From contig OZ024894.1 in the NCBI GenBank assembly GCA_964017195.1, positions 30,361,120 through 30,425,119 of the forward strand: 64,000 nt of DNA, given 5' to 3'. This DNA comes from Siderastrea radians (lineage: Eukaryota > Cnidaria > Anthozoa > Scleractinia > Rhizangiidae). Below are positions 11,771-23,769 of this stretch, piece by piece. The number at the start of each line of letters is the position of its first letter. The first letter of the stretch is position 1. Under the pieces are notes generated by a model that was not told where the DNA came from, did no database searches, and was given only the letters and a program-made list of their open reading frames with translations. The position numbers and the translations under genes are program-made.

Positions 11771-11877
11771 TTGAAGGAAAAAGTTACAACAAAGCTATTT
11801 ATATGCAATAGTGATTAGAATTGTAAACGAAACTGTATAAGCAAGAGTGACAAGAAAAGAGCGTACATATGTGAAAT

Positions 11878-12504
11878 CTAAACAAACAATTTGAAATTAA
11901 CATGTTTAACCTGTTGATTTAAAGTGGGCTTTTCCCAGTGGGTATGTAAGGATTCTTTGATCTTTAGTTGAAAGCTTGTAGTGGCGCAGTCTAAAATGCT
12001 GAAGCAATTGGTCGAACACAAATTGCGGCAACTTTCAGATTGTTGCAAGTGTTTGTACACGTGAGAGGCCCTATCCGTAGCTAAATGCTCACGTACGCGT
12101 GTTGAAAAGTGACGGGTGGTTTCACCGACGTAACAAGCGTTACAGCCTGCACATGAAAATTTGTAAACAACACTCGAACGGAGATTGCTTGGGATAGGGT
12201 CCTTCGCGTTAAACAAGTTTCCGATTTTAAAAGAAGAGAAAATTAACTTAATATCAATGTTATTACAGTAGCATTTTATCAGGTGGCGAATGCGTTTCTG
12301 AGTGACGCCAGAATAATGGCCTATATAAGGTAACTTGAAATAAAAAGTTGAGACCTTGTCAGGAACACAACCCAAACACTTGCAACAATCTGAAAGTTGC
12401 CGCGATTTGTGTTCGACCAATTCTCTAAGGTGCGGGATTGCAGAAAAACGCCTCACACTCATTTGCATCTCATTGGATAACAAAAGAATAACAAAACAGC
12501 ACAT
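11878..12504 (-). pseudogene. Penelope-like element polyprotein fragment with GIY-YIG endonuclease domain
   Basis: The 208-residue frame contains the link region after the reverse transcriptase (FKLPYIGHYSG, IDIKLIFSSFKIGNLF, DPIPSNLRSSVVYKF) and then a cysteine-containing GIY-YIG domain (CAGCNACYVGETTRHFSTR, VREHL, SHVYKHL) ending near KESLHTHWEKPTLNQQ. In intact elements this nuclease follows the reverse transcriptase and nicks target DNA. The reverse transcriptase is absent. The first 40 residues are built partly from an inverted duplication of the element's own sequence, so the displayed start is not a natural start. The frame itself is unbroken, so the fragment is fairly young. Confidence 0.8.
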
Positions 12505-12808
12505 TTGTTATATGCCTCGTTCTTTTAAACTCTGAATTAATTTTCCGCAATCCCGCACCTCACTCGACCAATTGCTCCAGCATTTTAGACTGCGCCACTT
12601 CAAGCTTTCAACTAAAGATCAAAGAATCCTTACATATCCACTGGGAAAAGCCCACTTTAAATCAACAGGTTAAACATGTTAATTTGAAATTGTTTGTTTA
12701 GATTTCACATATTCACACTCTTTTCTTGTCACTCTTGCTTATACATTTTCATTTACAATTCTAATCACTATTGCATTTAAATAGCTTTATTGTAACTTTT
12801 TCCTTCAT

Positions 12809-12841
12809 CTGACGATGGCATCAGGGATACCGAAACATGTC
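12809..12841 (+). ncRNA. Hammerhead-type ribozyme core, right Penelope-like copy
   Basis: CTGACGA, stem II (TGGCATC...GGATACC), CGAAAC, AT, GTC in the right order and spacing. It differs from the left copy at the variable N7 position and in the stem II loop, while the invariant core is kept in both. Confidence 0.65.
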
Positions 12842-12880
12842 TTTGAAACTTAAAAGTGTTGTGTTGTTCTTTAAAATATT

Positions 12881-13934
12881 AACTTGTTTCCTGCTACCAA
12901 GACCTTTTTTTGTAGCATTTTGAAGCAAAACTAGAGTGAAATAAGAAGTGCTACGAAATTAGAAAAAAGTATTTTACCTTTTTCATCGTTACATCTATCG
13001 CGATCGGCCCTCTAGCTCAAAAATGTACCCGACGCCAGGTGTTTTCTTGTCACGCCTCAAATCATCATACCATGTGTTCCCTTTCCCGTCCATGTACATT
13101 TTAGTGTATTTAGTGCATTTTATATGTAAAATGAAAAGCTTTCTTTTAGATTTTAATAAGTAGCTAAGTGAAAAAAGGAACCTGCGTGTTTTTGATTAAA
13201 AAAACAAATCATTCTGCTATATTTGAATTTTCTGCGATTTTCTTACAAAAGCCCAGTAGAGCTTTCTAATATCTCTTGTTAATACATGTATATCTTTCAG
13301 ATTTGTGTAATAACAGAATAATGTGTGAATAGGTTGGGTTGTTTGGTTGGCTTCCAACGCCAAGCTTGCATCAACCGGATTGTTTCTCTCTGTAAGTAAC
13401 CCTCAACCTTAACACCTTATTTTTTTTTTCTTCTTAGGATCTGTTTTTTAATGCATGGGTTCGTGGTGCATTTAGTAAAATGTACGTTAACAACGTTTTG
13501 TGTAGAAGTGATTGTTTTGTAGTGTGGAAGTAGTAATGTTATGCTAATGAAATAAGAATAGGAGAATCACATGACTTTTGGAGGGCATATAGTTTATTTG
13601 TGGCCCGAGTATCATCATTTGCGCCCGAGCGGAGCGAGTGGAGCAATACCCAAGGCCAAATCGTACAAATTCATTTAATAAGAAAAAAATGTTTAACAGA
13701 GATGTAGCATGAAACTGTGGTATGGAAAGTTGTTGCTACAATACGATCAGCTAAACAAGAGCCAAATAAAATTCCTTTTTGTTTACAATAAAAGTCAAAT
13801 ACAATCTAGTTTTAAAAAGATTGGTAACAATGATTAGCAAAAAGACAGTTCATATTTAAAAAATAATAGTCTTCCCGTTCACAGGCAATGGACTCAGACT
13901 TTCTTTGCTAATTCCATTAAATAAGTTACAGCTT
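12881..13934. other. Unannotated stretch
   Basis: AT-rich sequence with short poly-T tracts. No supported feature. Confidence 0.35.
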
Positions 13935-15340
13935 TTAGTCGCTATCATCGCTCTCGATTATTCGGCGGCGTTTACGGGTTGGCGGCGACGGTTCTTCATA
14001 CTTTCCGTGATAAATGTTCATTGTTCCAATCTGAATATGTTGGGTGCAATTTTGACACGGCTGTGCCAAGGAAATAAATTGGTTTTGGAGAAGAGACTGT
14101 GGGTTTAAGTTTGAGCTAGGACCGGCTGACGGGTCGGCGACATTTTGCCTTGTGATTGCTGAAGCTTCTTGCTGAACAGCGAGTTGTGGCTGAAACGTGA
14201 CACTTAAAATCTTTGAACACTCTCTTTTTTGTGCACTTGTTGTCTCGCTGATGTAGTGGGAAAGGCTCCGTTCATCTTTGTGCTTTGTGATTGCACAGAT
14301 TTTCCTTGCGTCCACACCGCGCTGGAACAAATTAAAGAAGTGACAGTCGATGCACGCATGCAGTGATTCGTGTACCGCTCCAATAACTCTGCTTTGATGG
14401 AAATCCTTTCCATTGTCTTGCTGATAGTATTTTTTCCCATAGGCTCATTTCTGTGCTAGTGTCGGGTGCTTGCAAAGTTTATATTCTTGGTGGTAGCTTT
14501 GTTTGGAGCCTGAAACAGTGCCTTGCAGTCGGGATGAGTCTTGCTGAGGTAAAATTCAAACGCAGCCACTGGATCAAGTGCAGTTGAAGTTTCGTACATG
14601 AGAAAATCCGAGTATGACTGCTCAGACTGTTTAGCGCCTTCTTAGTAATTTTTAGTTTGTTCAGTAAGTTTTTCGGAGATGTAACGGGTTACAGTATGGG
14701 GGGTTACAGTATCATCAGTTTTTATTTCAAATGACTGCCTTGTAAGCTCCCGCTATCCCTCTCTGCCGCGGCGAGCAAAATGAAAACACAACGAAAACCA
14801 AATAAACTCAACTAACTTCTCCGCATCTTTCCAAACGCCGTCCGTGTTCTGCCCTTCCATGAAGTATCGATTCAATTTCTGCATGTCTCCTGACTGAATG
14901 GATGATTTGTGTTTTAGTTTCGCATTGTTTTCTTTCGTAAATAGCTTGGCCTTCGCTTCAAACATTTTGTTGGCAGACACGAATTCGCTGTCTTGCAAAA
15001 TGTTTATGTTTCGGCTGAGTGGAGCACAGGTCAGATGGCCATGAATGGCCGCTCTAATTCCAGTCAATGCACTTGGAGTTAATGCTTGGCCTTCCTCTGT
15101 CTTCACTTCAGCGAAGAACTTTCGCAGAATTTCACTCAACTCCGTTGCACTTAAGCTTACTGTTTTGAGATCCACTGTAATTTTTCTTTTCTCACACCAT
15201 TTCTCGAACTTTTTTACTCCCCACTCAGTTGCTCTCTTGGTGTTTTTCTCTTAAGCTTTTTGCTCAATTTCATCCAGTTGCTCGTTGTCTAAGTCCGAGT
15301 TTTGACTAGAAAAAAGCTGAAAATTTGGGACTTCTTCCAT
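13935..15340 (-). pseudogene. Crypton-like tyrosine recombinase, lineage 1, broken
   Basis: Starting at a plausible ATG (MEEVPNFQLF, 15340), the frame runs with a stop at 15251 through the N-terminal core-binding part (ILRKFFAEVKTEEGQ, LTGIRAAIHGHL) to the first catalytic Arg region HFARRGREG, where it stops at 14753. Further pieces follow: PVAAFEFYLSKTHPDCKALF, MGKNTISKTMERIS, the H-x-x-R box YTNHCMRAS, then after a frameshift near 14325 the ARKICAITKHKDERSLSHYI segment holding the nucleophile Tyr, and a basic tail (TRKRRR). These motifs match the recombinase family related to Crypton transposons and to vertebrate KCTD1/QRICH1/ZMYM domesticates. The full catalytic layout is recognisable but three stops and one frameshift disable it. 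Confidence 0.75.
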
Positions 15341-17120
15341 TTTAAAACAAAATCTCCAAACAGCAAACGTTCACTACGCAAGCTGTTCGCACCTGAATGG
15401 TTTTCCCGCGTCAATAAACGTAACCTGATTGGTTAATATTCATCGGATGATGAACCATGAACCAATCAGAAACAGGGCCGTAAATGCGTTTGCAGCCGGT
15501 CAAATTCAATATCGCCCGCCACTCACGCGTGTTTTCGCGAAGGCAGTTTCTTATTTGGCCGCGTATATTGATAATAATGCATGTTTGAACAACACTCTAA
15601 GGGTAAATAAGATGGACAAACTGCCCTTTTTTTCTAAAAAAAGCTACATGTGAAAACATGGAGGTAATTAAAAAATATTGAAGTGTTTGGAATCAAACCT
15701 GAAACACAGAAAAAAAGGAAATAACTAGGAAGACGCCCATTGCATAAAATTCTCACAGTTGACAAATTCTCTGGCCGTGATGCTTAGTGGATATTCTATT
15801 TATTCAGATCTGAGAAACGCACCGTGAGTTTATTTTCGGAATTTTGGAATGGATTTGAAATTTCTCCTGTTAAATTGTGTCGGTAACAACAACTGATGTG
15901 GAATTGAGCCAACGGCCTATGATGAGTGATTAGAATTTAATTTGTCAGCGTGCATATTACCTGAATATCCCTGTAATTGTGGACTGAAGCTTACAATCAC
16001 CGCAAGTACTACATTCTCCATTTCAAAGCTATATCACTACTGAGTTGTCTTGAGGACAGTGAAAGCAATTCACTAGCAGAAAATAAATTTCTATTTTAAT
16101 TTGTGAAAGTTCAATAACGTTTATGGAGTTTCATTTTCATGAAGCAATTTTCATGTAAGTTGCTTCATTACTGAGGAAAACAGGTTTGCGAAATAAAATT
16201 ACATGTTGAAATTTTCATTTTCATGTTCTTTATAGTCTACAGTGTCTTTGGAAAAGCAATAACAATAATTAAAACATCGTTAACATTTAGAGAATTTCAC
16301 TTAAAATTTTAGTTATTTTTGTATATAAATTCGTTTTACAGTGTGTTTCAAATGAACAAAAACACCACACATGCATATGTATACTGTAGATAAACAACAG
16401 TGTTCTTTACCTTGAAATGTTTTAATAGTAGACAAGCTACAAGGAGTAAGCAAGTGCCAAATGAAGTCCGGTAAAGAACTGTGTACAAACAGAAGTACAC
16501 TGTACTACAGAAGACTTCGTGGCTGAAGTTAAGGGCGAGAAGGAGGAGTTCAGTTCGCCAGCGGCACTCAGTTACAAATTACATAACATGCAAACATTAT
16601 CACCATGTTAAAAACAGAGAAATATACTAGGATTTTGGCGATAATGCTAAATGAAATTCCCAACAAGTAAACAACGTTGCAAAACGCGTTACTGATTTTC
16701 TGAAGACACTAAAGAGTATCCTCAACATGAAAATGAAAATCTCAAAACGCCGTTGTATTTCACTTCACACGTTTTCCACACTAATGAAGCTACGAATAAC
16801 TAAAATGAAATGAAATTCTTCTAAACGAAAATGAAAATACATTTTCTGCTAATGAAGAAAAAAAGGTGTAAAGCATGGCTGAAGGTATTCTCGTTATTTT
16901 AAGGTGGTGCTTCAGCTTTACAGGAGGTAGCGCTAAACGTTCGTAGTAGATAAATAAATGTAATACTGAAAAGCATGCATATGTGCCATTAATTTGTTGC
17001 TCATCTTCTCAGAAGAACATGGAAAACGATAGACGATAAAATCTGATGTGAAATAGTTCATATTAAGTTCATATTAAATTTAACTGATAAATGTGAACAA
17101 GGAAGTAGCTGCTCTCGCGC
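15341..17120. other. Unannotated stretch
   Basis: AT-rich with several TTTTCATTTTCATG-like runs (16130-16230 and inverted around 16725-16855). No gene or element border supported. Confidence 0.35.
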
Positions 17121-17124
17121 TTAA

Positions 17125-18135
17125 GTGGCCGTCCGTGTAAGGACCGACCACTCGATTTTCGGCCCAAAATAGAATTCCTTCAAATTTTCTGTGCAAGACA
17201 ATTGATCCATATGATAAACAAAAATAGCAATACTTTCGCTTGTAGTGTTATTTTTCAATATTTTTGGCGATGATTTCTGAGAACGGTCCAAAACCGAAAA
17301 AATCGTCCTGTTTCGAGTCAAATTTAGGCGTCGCGCTCAACGCGCTGAAAAATTATGCTTTAACTCAAATAAAATAAAACTTTATATGACTTTATTTTAT
17401 GTCTTGTCTATAAGTTGATGGTAAAACATTTGAAATTAGACTTAACAAAAATTAATTATGATTTTTTTAAAACACCCCATAAAGAGCCCTCGCAAAGTTC
17501 ACGCAAGCATGCTGTTGGTTAAAGAGGTATTTCTCAAATGTATAACGTGATCTGGAGCCCTGAACACTATCCAAGATTAGTACTAGGGTTGGTGTACCAG
17601 AAACAAGAAAAAAAGTTTTGGGCACTAAGCTTTTCGAATTTCAGGAGTTCTATCAACATAGCCTATATTCAACGGTCGTAACGCGCGTCACGCAATTTCT
17701 CACTATTGTGCTTCCTAACTTTCCCACATAAAATAATTTTCCGAGGGAGCAAATATTTTCGAAACTAGGTTTCCGCTCGGAATAAGGCATGGACAATCCT
17801 AAATTTATCAAATATTGCCCTAAATTAAGAATTAAGAAAGTTAAATCATGAGCGGCTCCGGTGTGAGTTGTCTTCAGTTCCGTCTTAAACTGTGCAAAAA
17901 CCTTCGAAAAGCGGTTTCCGTGATTCGGTAATCATAAATAGGGAATGAACTGCGAAAGATAACCTTAATAATTTAACACAGTTAACAGCTAGAAACTCTT
18001 ATCATAGTATTAAGTGCACGCCTAGAGAAAATGTACCACGAATGAAACTAGGCCAAAGCGAAAATCGTTTCTCAGAAAATGTTGGTTTCAGTCGGCTTAC
18101 AAGCGGGAATGTCAAAGTTATTTTTAGTAGGTTAA
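17125..18135 (+). repeat. Left inverted arm of the 6.6-kb element
   Basis: Near-identical, in inverse orientation, to 22965-23762 and, more divergently, to about 21975-22210. It contains one copy of the 370-bp subunit that is present twice in the right arm. Confidence 0.75.
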
Positions 18136-18547
18136 TTTCAACCAGTGTGAAAAATGCTTGCTGCTAAGACTATATCTTGTTTTGCTTTATATTATTTGTT
18201 TTTCAGTTTTGTGAATAGCCTACAAGCTTTGCCTTTTATATTTAATTTCTTCATTCTACTGTTTTTTTTTTTGCACTGCCCTTGTGCTAAATTTAACTTA
18301 TGCAAATTTCTGACAGTTGATGTCGTGCTTGCTTACATTACGGCAGGGATAGTTTTGCCCTTTGCGTTTCGTGTTGTGTCGTTCTGTGAAATCGCAGGAT
18401 TTTGTTCCTTCTCGGCAACTATAGGTGGTAAGTGCGGAAGTAGTTCCCCCCTTTAATGGCCTACATTGTATACGGGGAGGCTCTGCCCATTTGTATGTTT
18501 CAGGTATATTAATGGTTAGAAATTTTGCAAGTTTAAGTATATAAAAA

Positions 18548-18823
18548 GGTAAAGCCTGTTTACGAGCCTAGTGGCCCATCAGGCTTCCGTAGCATGAAGC
18601 GACTAGGAGTATTTCTACTGCCCCCTGGATCAGATGGTAGTCCATCGCAGGGTTACCCCCAGCAGTAAATTCGCCGGTACCCATTTATACACCTGGGTGA
18701 AGAAAGGCACTATGAAAGAAAGTGTCTTGCCCAAGAACACAACACATTGAACCCGGCCAGGACTCGAACCCGGACCGCTCGATCCGGAGTCTAGCGCGCT
18801 AACCGTTAGGCCACCGCGCCTCC
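18548..18823 (-). mobile_element. tRNA-derived SINE, full head and body
   Basis: On the minus strand the head starts GGAGGCGCGGTGGCCTAACG (box A GTGGCCTAACGG) and has box B GGGTTCGAGTCC. A conserved body follows with CTTGGGCAAGACACTTTC, ACCCAGGTGTATAAATGGG and TAACCCTGCGATGGACTA, ending near 18553. This head-and-body arrangement is common in cnidarian and other invertebrate SINEs. It lies inside the 6.6-kb TTAA element and so inserted after it. The 3' partner LINE is not identified. Confidence 0.7.
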
Positions 18824-19129
18824 CATCAAGAATAAAATAACAGGGTAGGGAAGTATATATTTAAGGGTAGGAATGCAAAAGGGCCTTTAATAAAAAAATA
18901 TATATATATTTCGAACAGACACACATTATAGCTGTATCATTTTAATTTATTAAACGCTACAAAAAAGGCAATAAGACTTCCTGTTTTAGGTATACGTTAT
19001 GCCATTTAGGTATTGCAACTATTGCACTATTGCAACGAGGGACACGATGTTCTTTCTGCAAAGGACATGCGTACAGCGCTAGCGCTTTCCCAACGTCCTG
19101 TCCGAGGCACAACTGCCAGTGTTTGATCA

Positions 19130-20179
19130 GTGAATGAGACTCAAAAGACACTTGAAGTAAAAAAGACAGATCATTTCAGCAGATATCATAACTTTCAATT
19201 TGAATCAAACGGAATTCGGATTTGGAGAGCTTATGGTGTAGGGCAAGGGAGGCTCATTCCCTACCAAGACATCATCGTCAAGCCTCAGGGTCCTACAGAT
19301 CTTGTTATAGATGTGGACTTTTTCCCAGTGAAGGAAGCACGAATCTATAACGCCACATCAACTGATGGTGAGGAAACCAGCGGTCTTTTCTCTTGTCCTG
19401 AGCCTGGGTGTCTGATGTCTTTAAGAAAGTCAGTGAGCTTGAGAATCATCTTGATGTTGGCGAGCACCGCCAAGTGCGCGGAGGGTCCGAAACGGTGTAT
19501 GACAAACTCAGAAGAGACTGGGCCGAGAAATTTCTTACTGTTGACAACAACGAGGGAAGTAGCAGGGCACCAGTGGCAAATTGCGATGAGCGAGGAGACG
19601 AATTTGAATATCAAGCTCTTAGTTCTTGCAGTGACTTACAGCTTGGCTGGGCTCTACACAAGGCGCGAAATCAAGGTGTGCGATTTCCTGCTGAGGTTAG
19701 ACAATACCTAACGACGAAATTCGACCTTGGAGAGCGAACCGGCAACAAGGCAGATCCCGGAAAAGTGGCTGCAGACATGAGAACAGCAAGAAGACCAGAT
19801 GGTTATCGGATATTCGACAGAAAAGACTGGCTAACGAAGAGTCAAGTACAGGGCTTTTTTTTCGAGACTAGCGGCCACATGAAGAAAGCAGGGGAACCAA
19901 GAGGTTCAGATGGAGGACGTGTGCGCAGAGGAGGAAGAGCAAGAAAGGCGTGAAGTGCTGGAGAGCGTCGCCGCTGAACTCAGTCCCAGGCATCCAATCT
20001 GCTATGATTCTTACTGCCTGTGTGACCTGGCACGAGACGAGAGTCTTGACAGTTTCAGTGTAGTTATGCTCAAGGAGATATTAACATATTTTGAGATTCC
20101 CTTTGGTTCACGAGATCGGAACAAAAATCTAGTAGCGAACTTGTCCTCATTCTTGGAAGAATGTGACTGTCGCCAATAA
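19130..20179 (+). pseudogene. Multi-copy cnidarian C2H2-type protein of unknown function, frameshifted
   Basis: Three frames join into one protein. The first part has FQFESNGIRIWRAYGVGQG and GLFSCPEPGC; after a one-base shift near 19411 the finger continues VFKKVSELENHLDVGEH, completing a C-x4-C...H-x5-H zinc finger. A middle part carries LQLGWALHKARNQGVRF and RQYLTTKFDLGERTGNKADP. After a second shift in an eight-T run (about 19855-19862) and a TGA at about 19883, the end reads HPICYDSYCLCDLARDE to EECDCRQ and stops. Cnidarian and sponge genomes contain many proteins with this same order, usually annotated only as uncharacterised. No introns are visible in this copy. Its position within a transposon-like element suggests that it travels with mobile DNA. 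Function unknown. Confidence 0.6.
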
Positions 20180-20364
20180 GAAAAAACGTTCAAATGCCAT
20201 CTATTCGCGGATGCGTTCGGCTGTTGTAAAAACTTTTAATAGTTTTCTATATATGAACTGAGAAAATGAAAATGGTTTAAAGCCATGTATTACTGTAAAT
20301 GTAGGAAAGGATAAAAGTCGTCCTTCTTTTGTTGCTGAGTGAAATTAGTTATACTATCAACTCT

Positions 20365-21606
20365 AGGGACCGGTCATTATTTATCAGGGGTGGAGGGCCA
20401 CTAAATCTTGGAAGAAGTGGGCTCATAAATTGTGACCCTCCCCCAAATTGGAGCCAAAAAAATTGTGACCCTCCCCAAATTGGAGTCTAAAAAATTGTGA
20501 CCCTCCCCTTAAATGTACACATACAAAAACAGCTTCTTGATGTTGTAAAAACCATTGGTTTGCAGTTCATTTTATTTTGCTGCTTGTCTTTTGTTTGTTT
20601 ACTATGTTTTTCCTATTGGTGATCGCAACCCCAGATCTTTCTAATTGAAATCGGCGTTAAGGGTGAGCTTTGGAATGAGCGAAGCTGCGTGCCCTCTAGG
20701 GTGGCCTTGTATTCTCTCCCAGGAAATTTTGCGGAATATCGATTTCTTCTAGAACTGTTTTCCGCGATTCTGAGCAACAATCTGGCCCTTCCAGAGCGCC
20801 ATTTAGATCACTGTTGTTTCGAGCTATTAAATGGAGATAACGAATTGAAACTAAAAAGTAGCGATATACTATGTTTTGGGACTATCATTGATTAGGTGTA
20901 CTTTAACTTCCTGGCTTCAAAATGAACTGTTGAATTAAAAATTATTTCATGCTGGAAATATTAAAAAATTGCTTCAGTGTGAGATTGCATCTAATTGCAC
21001 GAGTCTCAAGCTTTTAAAATGCGTAAGGCCCAAGAAGCCTTGACTCAAAGAGCTGTTTCACATGACACAAGAAAGTTTAGGGGGGTTTAGGGGTTTATTT
21101 TACGTCTTCTAAAATCACAAGAAATTTACTCAAAACTGTCAAATATAATGAAAAGTTATCAATTTATACCAGTGAAAAACACCTGTTATCAAAGGTACAA
21201 ACTATTAGGCATTCAATACCTATTGCAACTTACTAGTAAAATAGGCACTATTGACAAAATGTTTGGCTGTTGCCGAGGGCAAAAGACAATATGTAGTTGA
21301 GGCAAAGAGGTAAAGCAAAGTCAAAATACAGTCTTTGAAAAGAGAAAAGCTCATTACTGGCCATACTTGAATATTGACTTGAATCTTTTGTCAGCACCAT
21401 TGTTTTGACATCATGAGAAAGGGCGAACATCAGTTTCAAAATTAAGAACTTGATATAAAAATCATTTGAGACACTTGGTAGAGTTTTACGCTTAAAAAAA
21501 GTGAGAGCCCTCCCCTACATACAGTTTACAAAGTAATGACCCTCCCCTAACTGGTGCTCAAAAATTAGTGACCCTCCCCCCCTCCAATAAATAATGACAG
21601 GTCCCT
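20365..21606. mobile_element. Non-autonomous DNA transposon with AGGGACCGGTCATTATTTAT ends
   Basis: The left end AGGGACCGGTCATTATTTAT at 20365-20384 and the right end at 21587-21606 are inverted with one mismatch. Subterminal words of the type GTGACCCTCCCC recur three times on the left (20430-20510) and, in degraded form, twice on the right (21535-21580). No transposase was recognised inside. No convincing target duplication was found, so the superfamily is open. Confidence 0.7.
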
Positions 21607-21974
21607 TACTTCCCTTCTTCCTCGCCATCGATGTAAACGATACAGTATTTCTTAATAAAGTGGCAGCAGAGGGAAGGAAACTAGACACCCAATTCTTTTT
21701 TCTTTTTTTTGGTCAATTTTACCACATTGAAATCAACTTTGTTTTGACACGCGGCGACATGTAAACCTGCTACAAATTTGCATAAATTGAATTCAGCGAA
21801 GACTGAGAAGTATTTGAGCCTGAACAAAACTGGTAAGGCATATGGGCTATTTTCAAAAGTATAAACCAATAATGGAACAGATACAATACTGATAGAAATC
21901 GTTTCGCTTTGCCAACGTAACAATTTACGAAATGAAGTATTAAGGGAGGGCAAAATATTAATGTCCGTGACATC

Positions 21975-23762
21975 CTAAAAATAACTTTGACATTCCAGCG
22001 TGGTAGCCGATTGAAATCTACATTCCCTGCAAAGATAAATATTTTCGCTGCAGTGAGTCGATGTAAATTGGCCGTACATATATTTTTTAAGGCACTTTAT
22101 ACTATGAATAAAACTTCTCGTTGTTAAAAATTTCGTTGTCAAAATGCTGAAGGGTTACTTTCATAGTTCATTCCTTATGATATCCAAATCACGGAAACAT
22201 CTTTTTCGAAGCTTTCAGGCGAAACTAAACACAACTCACACCGGAGCCGCTAATTAATTAACCATCTGAATTCTCGACTTTTGGAAAATATTTGATGAAT
22301 TTCGGGTTGTCCATGCCATATTCCGAGCAAAAAGCTAGTTTCATGAATATTTGCTCCAACGGAAAATATTTTATGTTGGAAAGTTAGGAACCACGATAGC
22401 GCAAAATTGCGTAACGCGCGTTACGACGGTTGAATATAGACTACCTTAAGTTTACTATTGTTAGCGGCTACTAATTTTAGCGATTCTTTCTAAGCAAGAT
22501 TTAGCGACTATTTAATTTAGCGATTTTCCAAAAATTTTAAGAAATTAGTGATATCGTGTAAACCAGTTTATAATGAACATATAGCTGAGATGGAAATAAA
22601 TGTTCAGGAAAAGAACAAACTCACTAGAAATTGAACGACCATTTGCATTGCCAGAAAGAAAAAAGTTACCGGCATCCATTTGTTAAGAACTTTACAAGTA
22701 AAGGGCGGTATATTTAATTTTGTTTTCCTTTGGGGTGGGAGGGGGGAGAGGATAATGGAGACAAATTTTAGCGAGTACTAAATTTAGCGATTTTCGCCCA
22801 ATTCGCTAAAATCGCTAAAATTAGTAGCCGCTAACAATAGTAACCTTAAGGTATGTTGATAGAACTCCTGTAATTCGAAAAGCTTAGTGCCCAAAACTTT
22901 TTTTCTTGTTTCTGGTACACCAACCCTAGTGCTGATCGTGGATAGTGTTCAGGGCTCCAGATCACGGAAACCGCTTTTCGAAGCTTTTTGCACAGTTTAA
23001 GACGTAACTGAAGACAACTCACACCGGAGCCGTTCATTATTCAACCTTCTTAATTCTTAATTTTGGGGCAATATTTGATAAATTTAGGATTGTCCATGCC
23101 TTGTTCCGAGCAGAAAGCTAGTTTCGAAAATATTTGCAGCCTCGGAAAATTATTTTATGTGGGAAAGTTAGGAAGCACAATAGTGAGAAATTGCGTGACG
23201 CGCGTTACGACCGGTGAATATAGGCTATGTTGATAGAACTCCTGAAATTCGAAAAGCTTAGTGCCCAAAACTTTTTTTCTTGTTTCTGGTACACCAACCC
23301 TAGTACTAATCGTGGATAGTGTTCAGGGCTCCAGATCACGTTATACATTTGAGAAATACCTCTTTAACCAACAGCATGCTTGCGTGAATTTTGCGAGGGC
23401 TCTTTATGGGGTGTTTTAAAAAAATCATAATTAATTTTTGTTAAGTCTAATTTCAAATGTTTTACCATTAACTTATAGACAAGACATAAAATAAAGTCAT
23501 ATACAAGTTTTATTTTATTTGAATTAAAGCATAATTTTTCAGCGCGTTGAGCGCGACGCCTAAATTTGACTCGAAACAGGACGATTTTTTCGGTTTTGGA
23601 CCGTTCTCAGAAATCATCGCCAAAAATATTGAAAAATAATACCACAGGCGAAAATATTGCTATTTTTGTTTATCATATGGATCAATTGTCTTGCACAGAA
23701 AATTTGAAGGAATTCTATTTTGGGCCGAAAATCGAGTGGTCGGTCCTTACACGGACGGCCTC
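21975..23762 (-). repeat. Right inverted arm of the 6.6-kb element, with an internal 370-bp duplication
   Basis: The segment that begins GTTGATAGAACTCCTG occurs at 22856 and again at 23226, a spacing of 370 bp. The first, more diverged copy (about 22195-22965) is split by the MITE at 22451-22842. The outer copy (22965-23762) is nearly identical to the left arm. Confidence 0.65.
22451..22842. mobile_element. 392-bp hAT-like MITE with 8-bp target duplication
   Basis: ACCTTAAG at 22443-22450 and 22843-22850 is a perfect 8-bp direct repeat. The element ends TTTACTATTGTTAGCGGC and GCCGCTAACAATAGTA, with inverted similarity for about 33 bp. An 8-bp duplication is the hallmark of hAT elements. The uninterrupted equivalent site is visible in the neighbouring copy of the arm near 23215-23230. 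Confidence 0.8.
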
Positions 23763-23769
23763 TTAAGCG

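Larger units (their letters stand above)
11713..12880. mobile_element. Inverted pair of Penelope-like element 3' ends
   Basis: Two truncated copies of the same element end point away from each other. The left copy reads leftward (coding 12504-11878, hammerhead core at 11738-11770) and the right copy reads rightward (protein tail about 12590-12690, hammerhead core at 12809-12841). The arms, about 11713-12020 and 12560-12880, are near-complementary. A further 45-bp inverted duplication links 12012-12056 with about 12373-12420. Penelope-like elements often insert as truncated, inverted, partly duplicated copies. Nothing of the reverse transcriptase core remains. Confidence 0.8.
17125..23762. mobile_element. 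6.6-kb TTAA-flanked element with long inverted arms
   Basis: TTAA at 17121-17124 and 23763-23766 borders inverted ends (GTGGCCGTCC on the left, GGACGGCCTC on the right). Inverted similarity extends about 1 kb inward on the left (to about 18135) and to about 21975 on the right, where it is lengthened by a 370-bp duplication and a nested MITE. TTAA duplications are characteristic of piggyBac and Kolobok elements. The interior holds a SINE, a broken zinc-finger-type gene and another DNA element, but no recognisable transposase. It is either a non-autonomous composite or an old element whose transposase is gone. Confidence 0.65.

Noticed and set aside
17125..23762. Maverick/Polinton element, because of the long inverted ends
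   Set aside because: No polymerase, integrase, ATPase or protease coding sequence inside, and the length and TTAA border do not fit.
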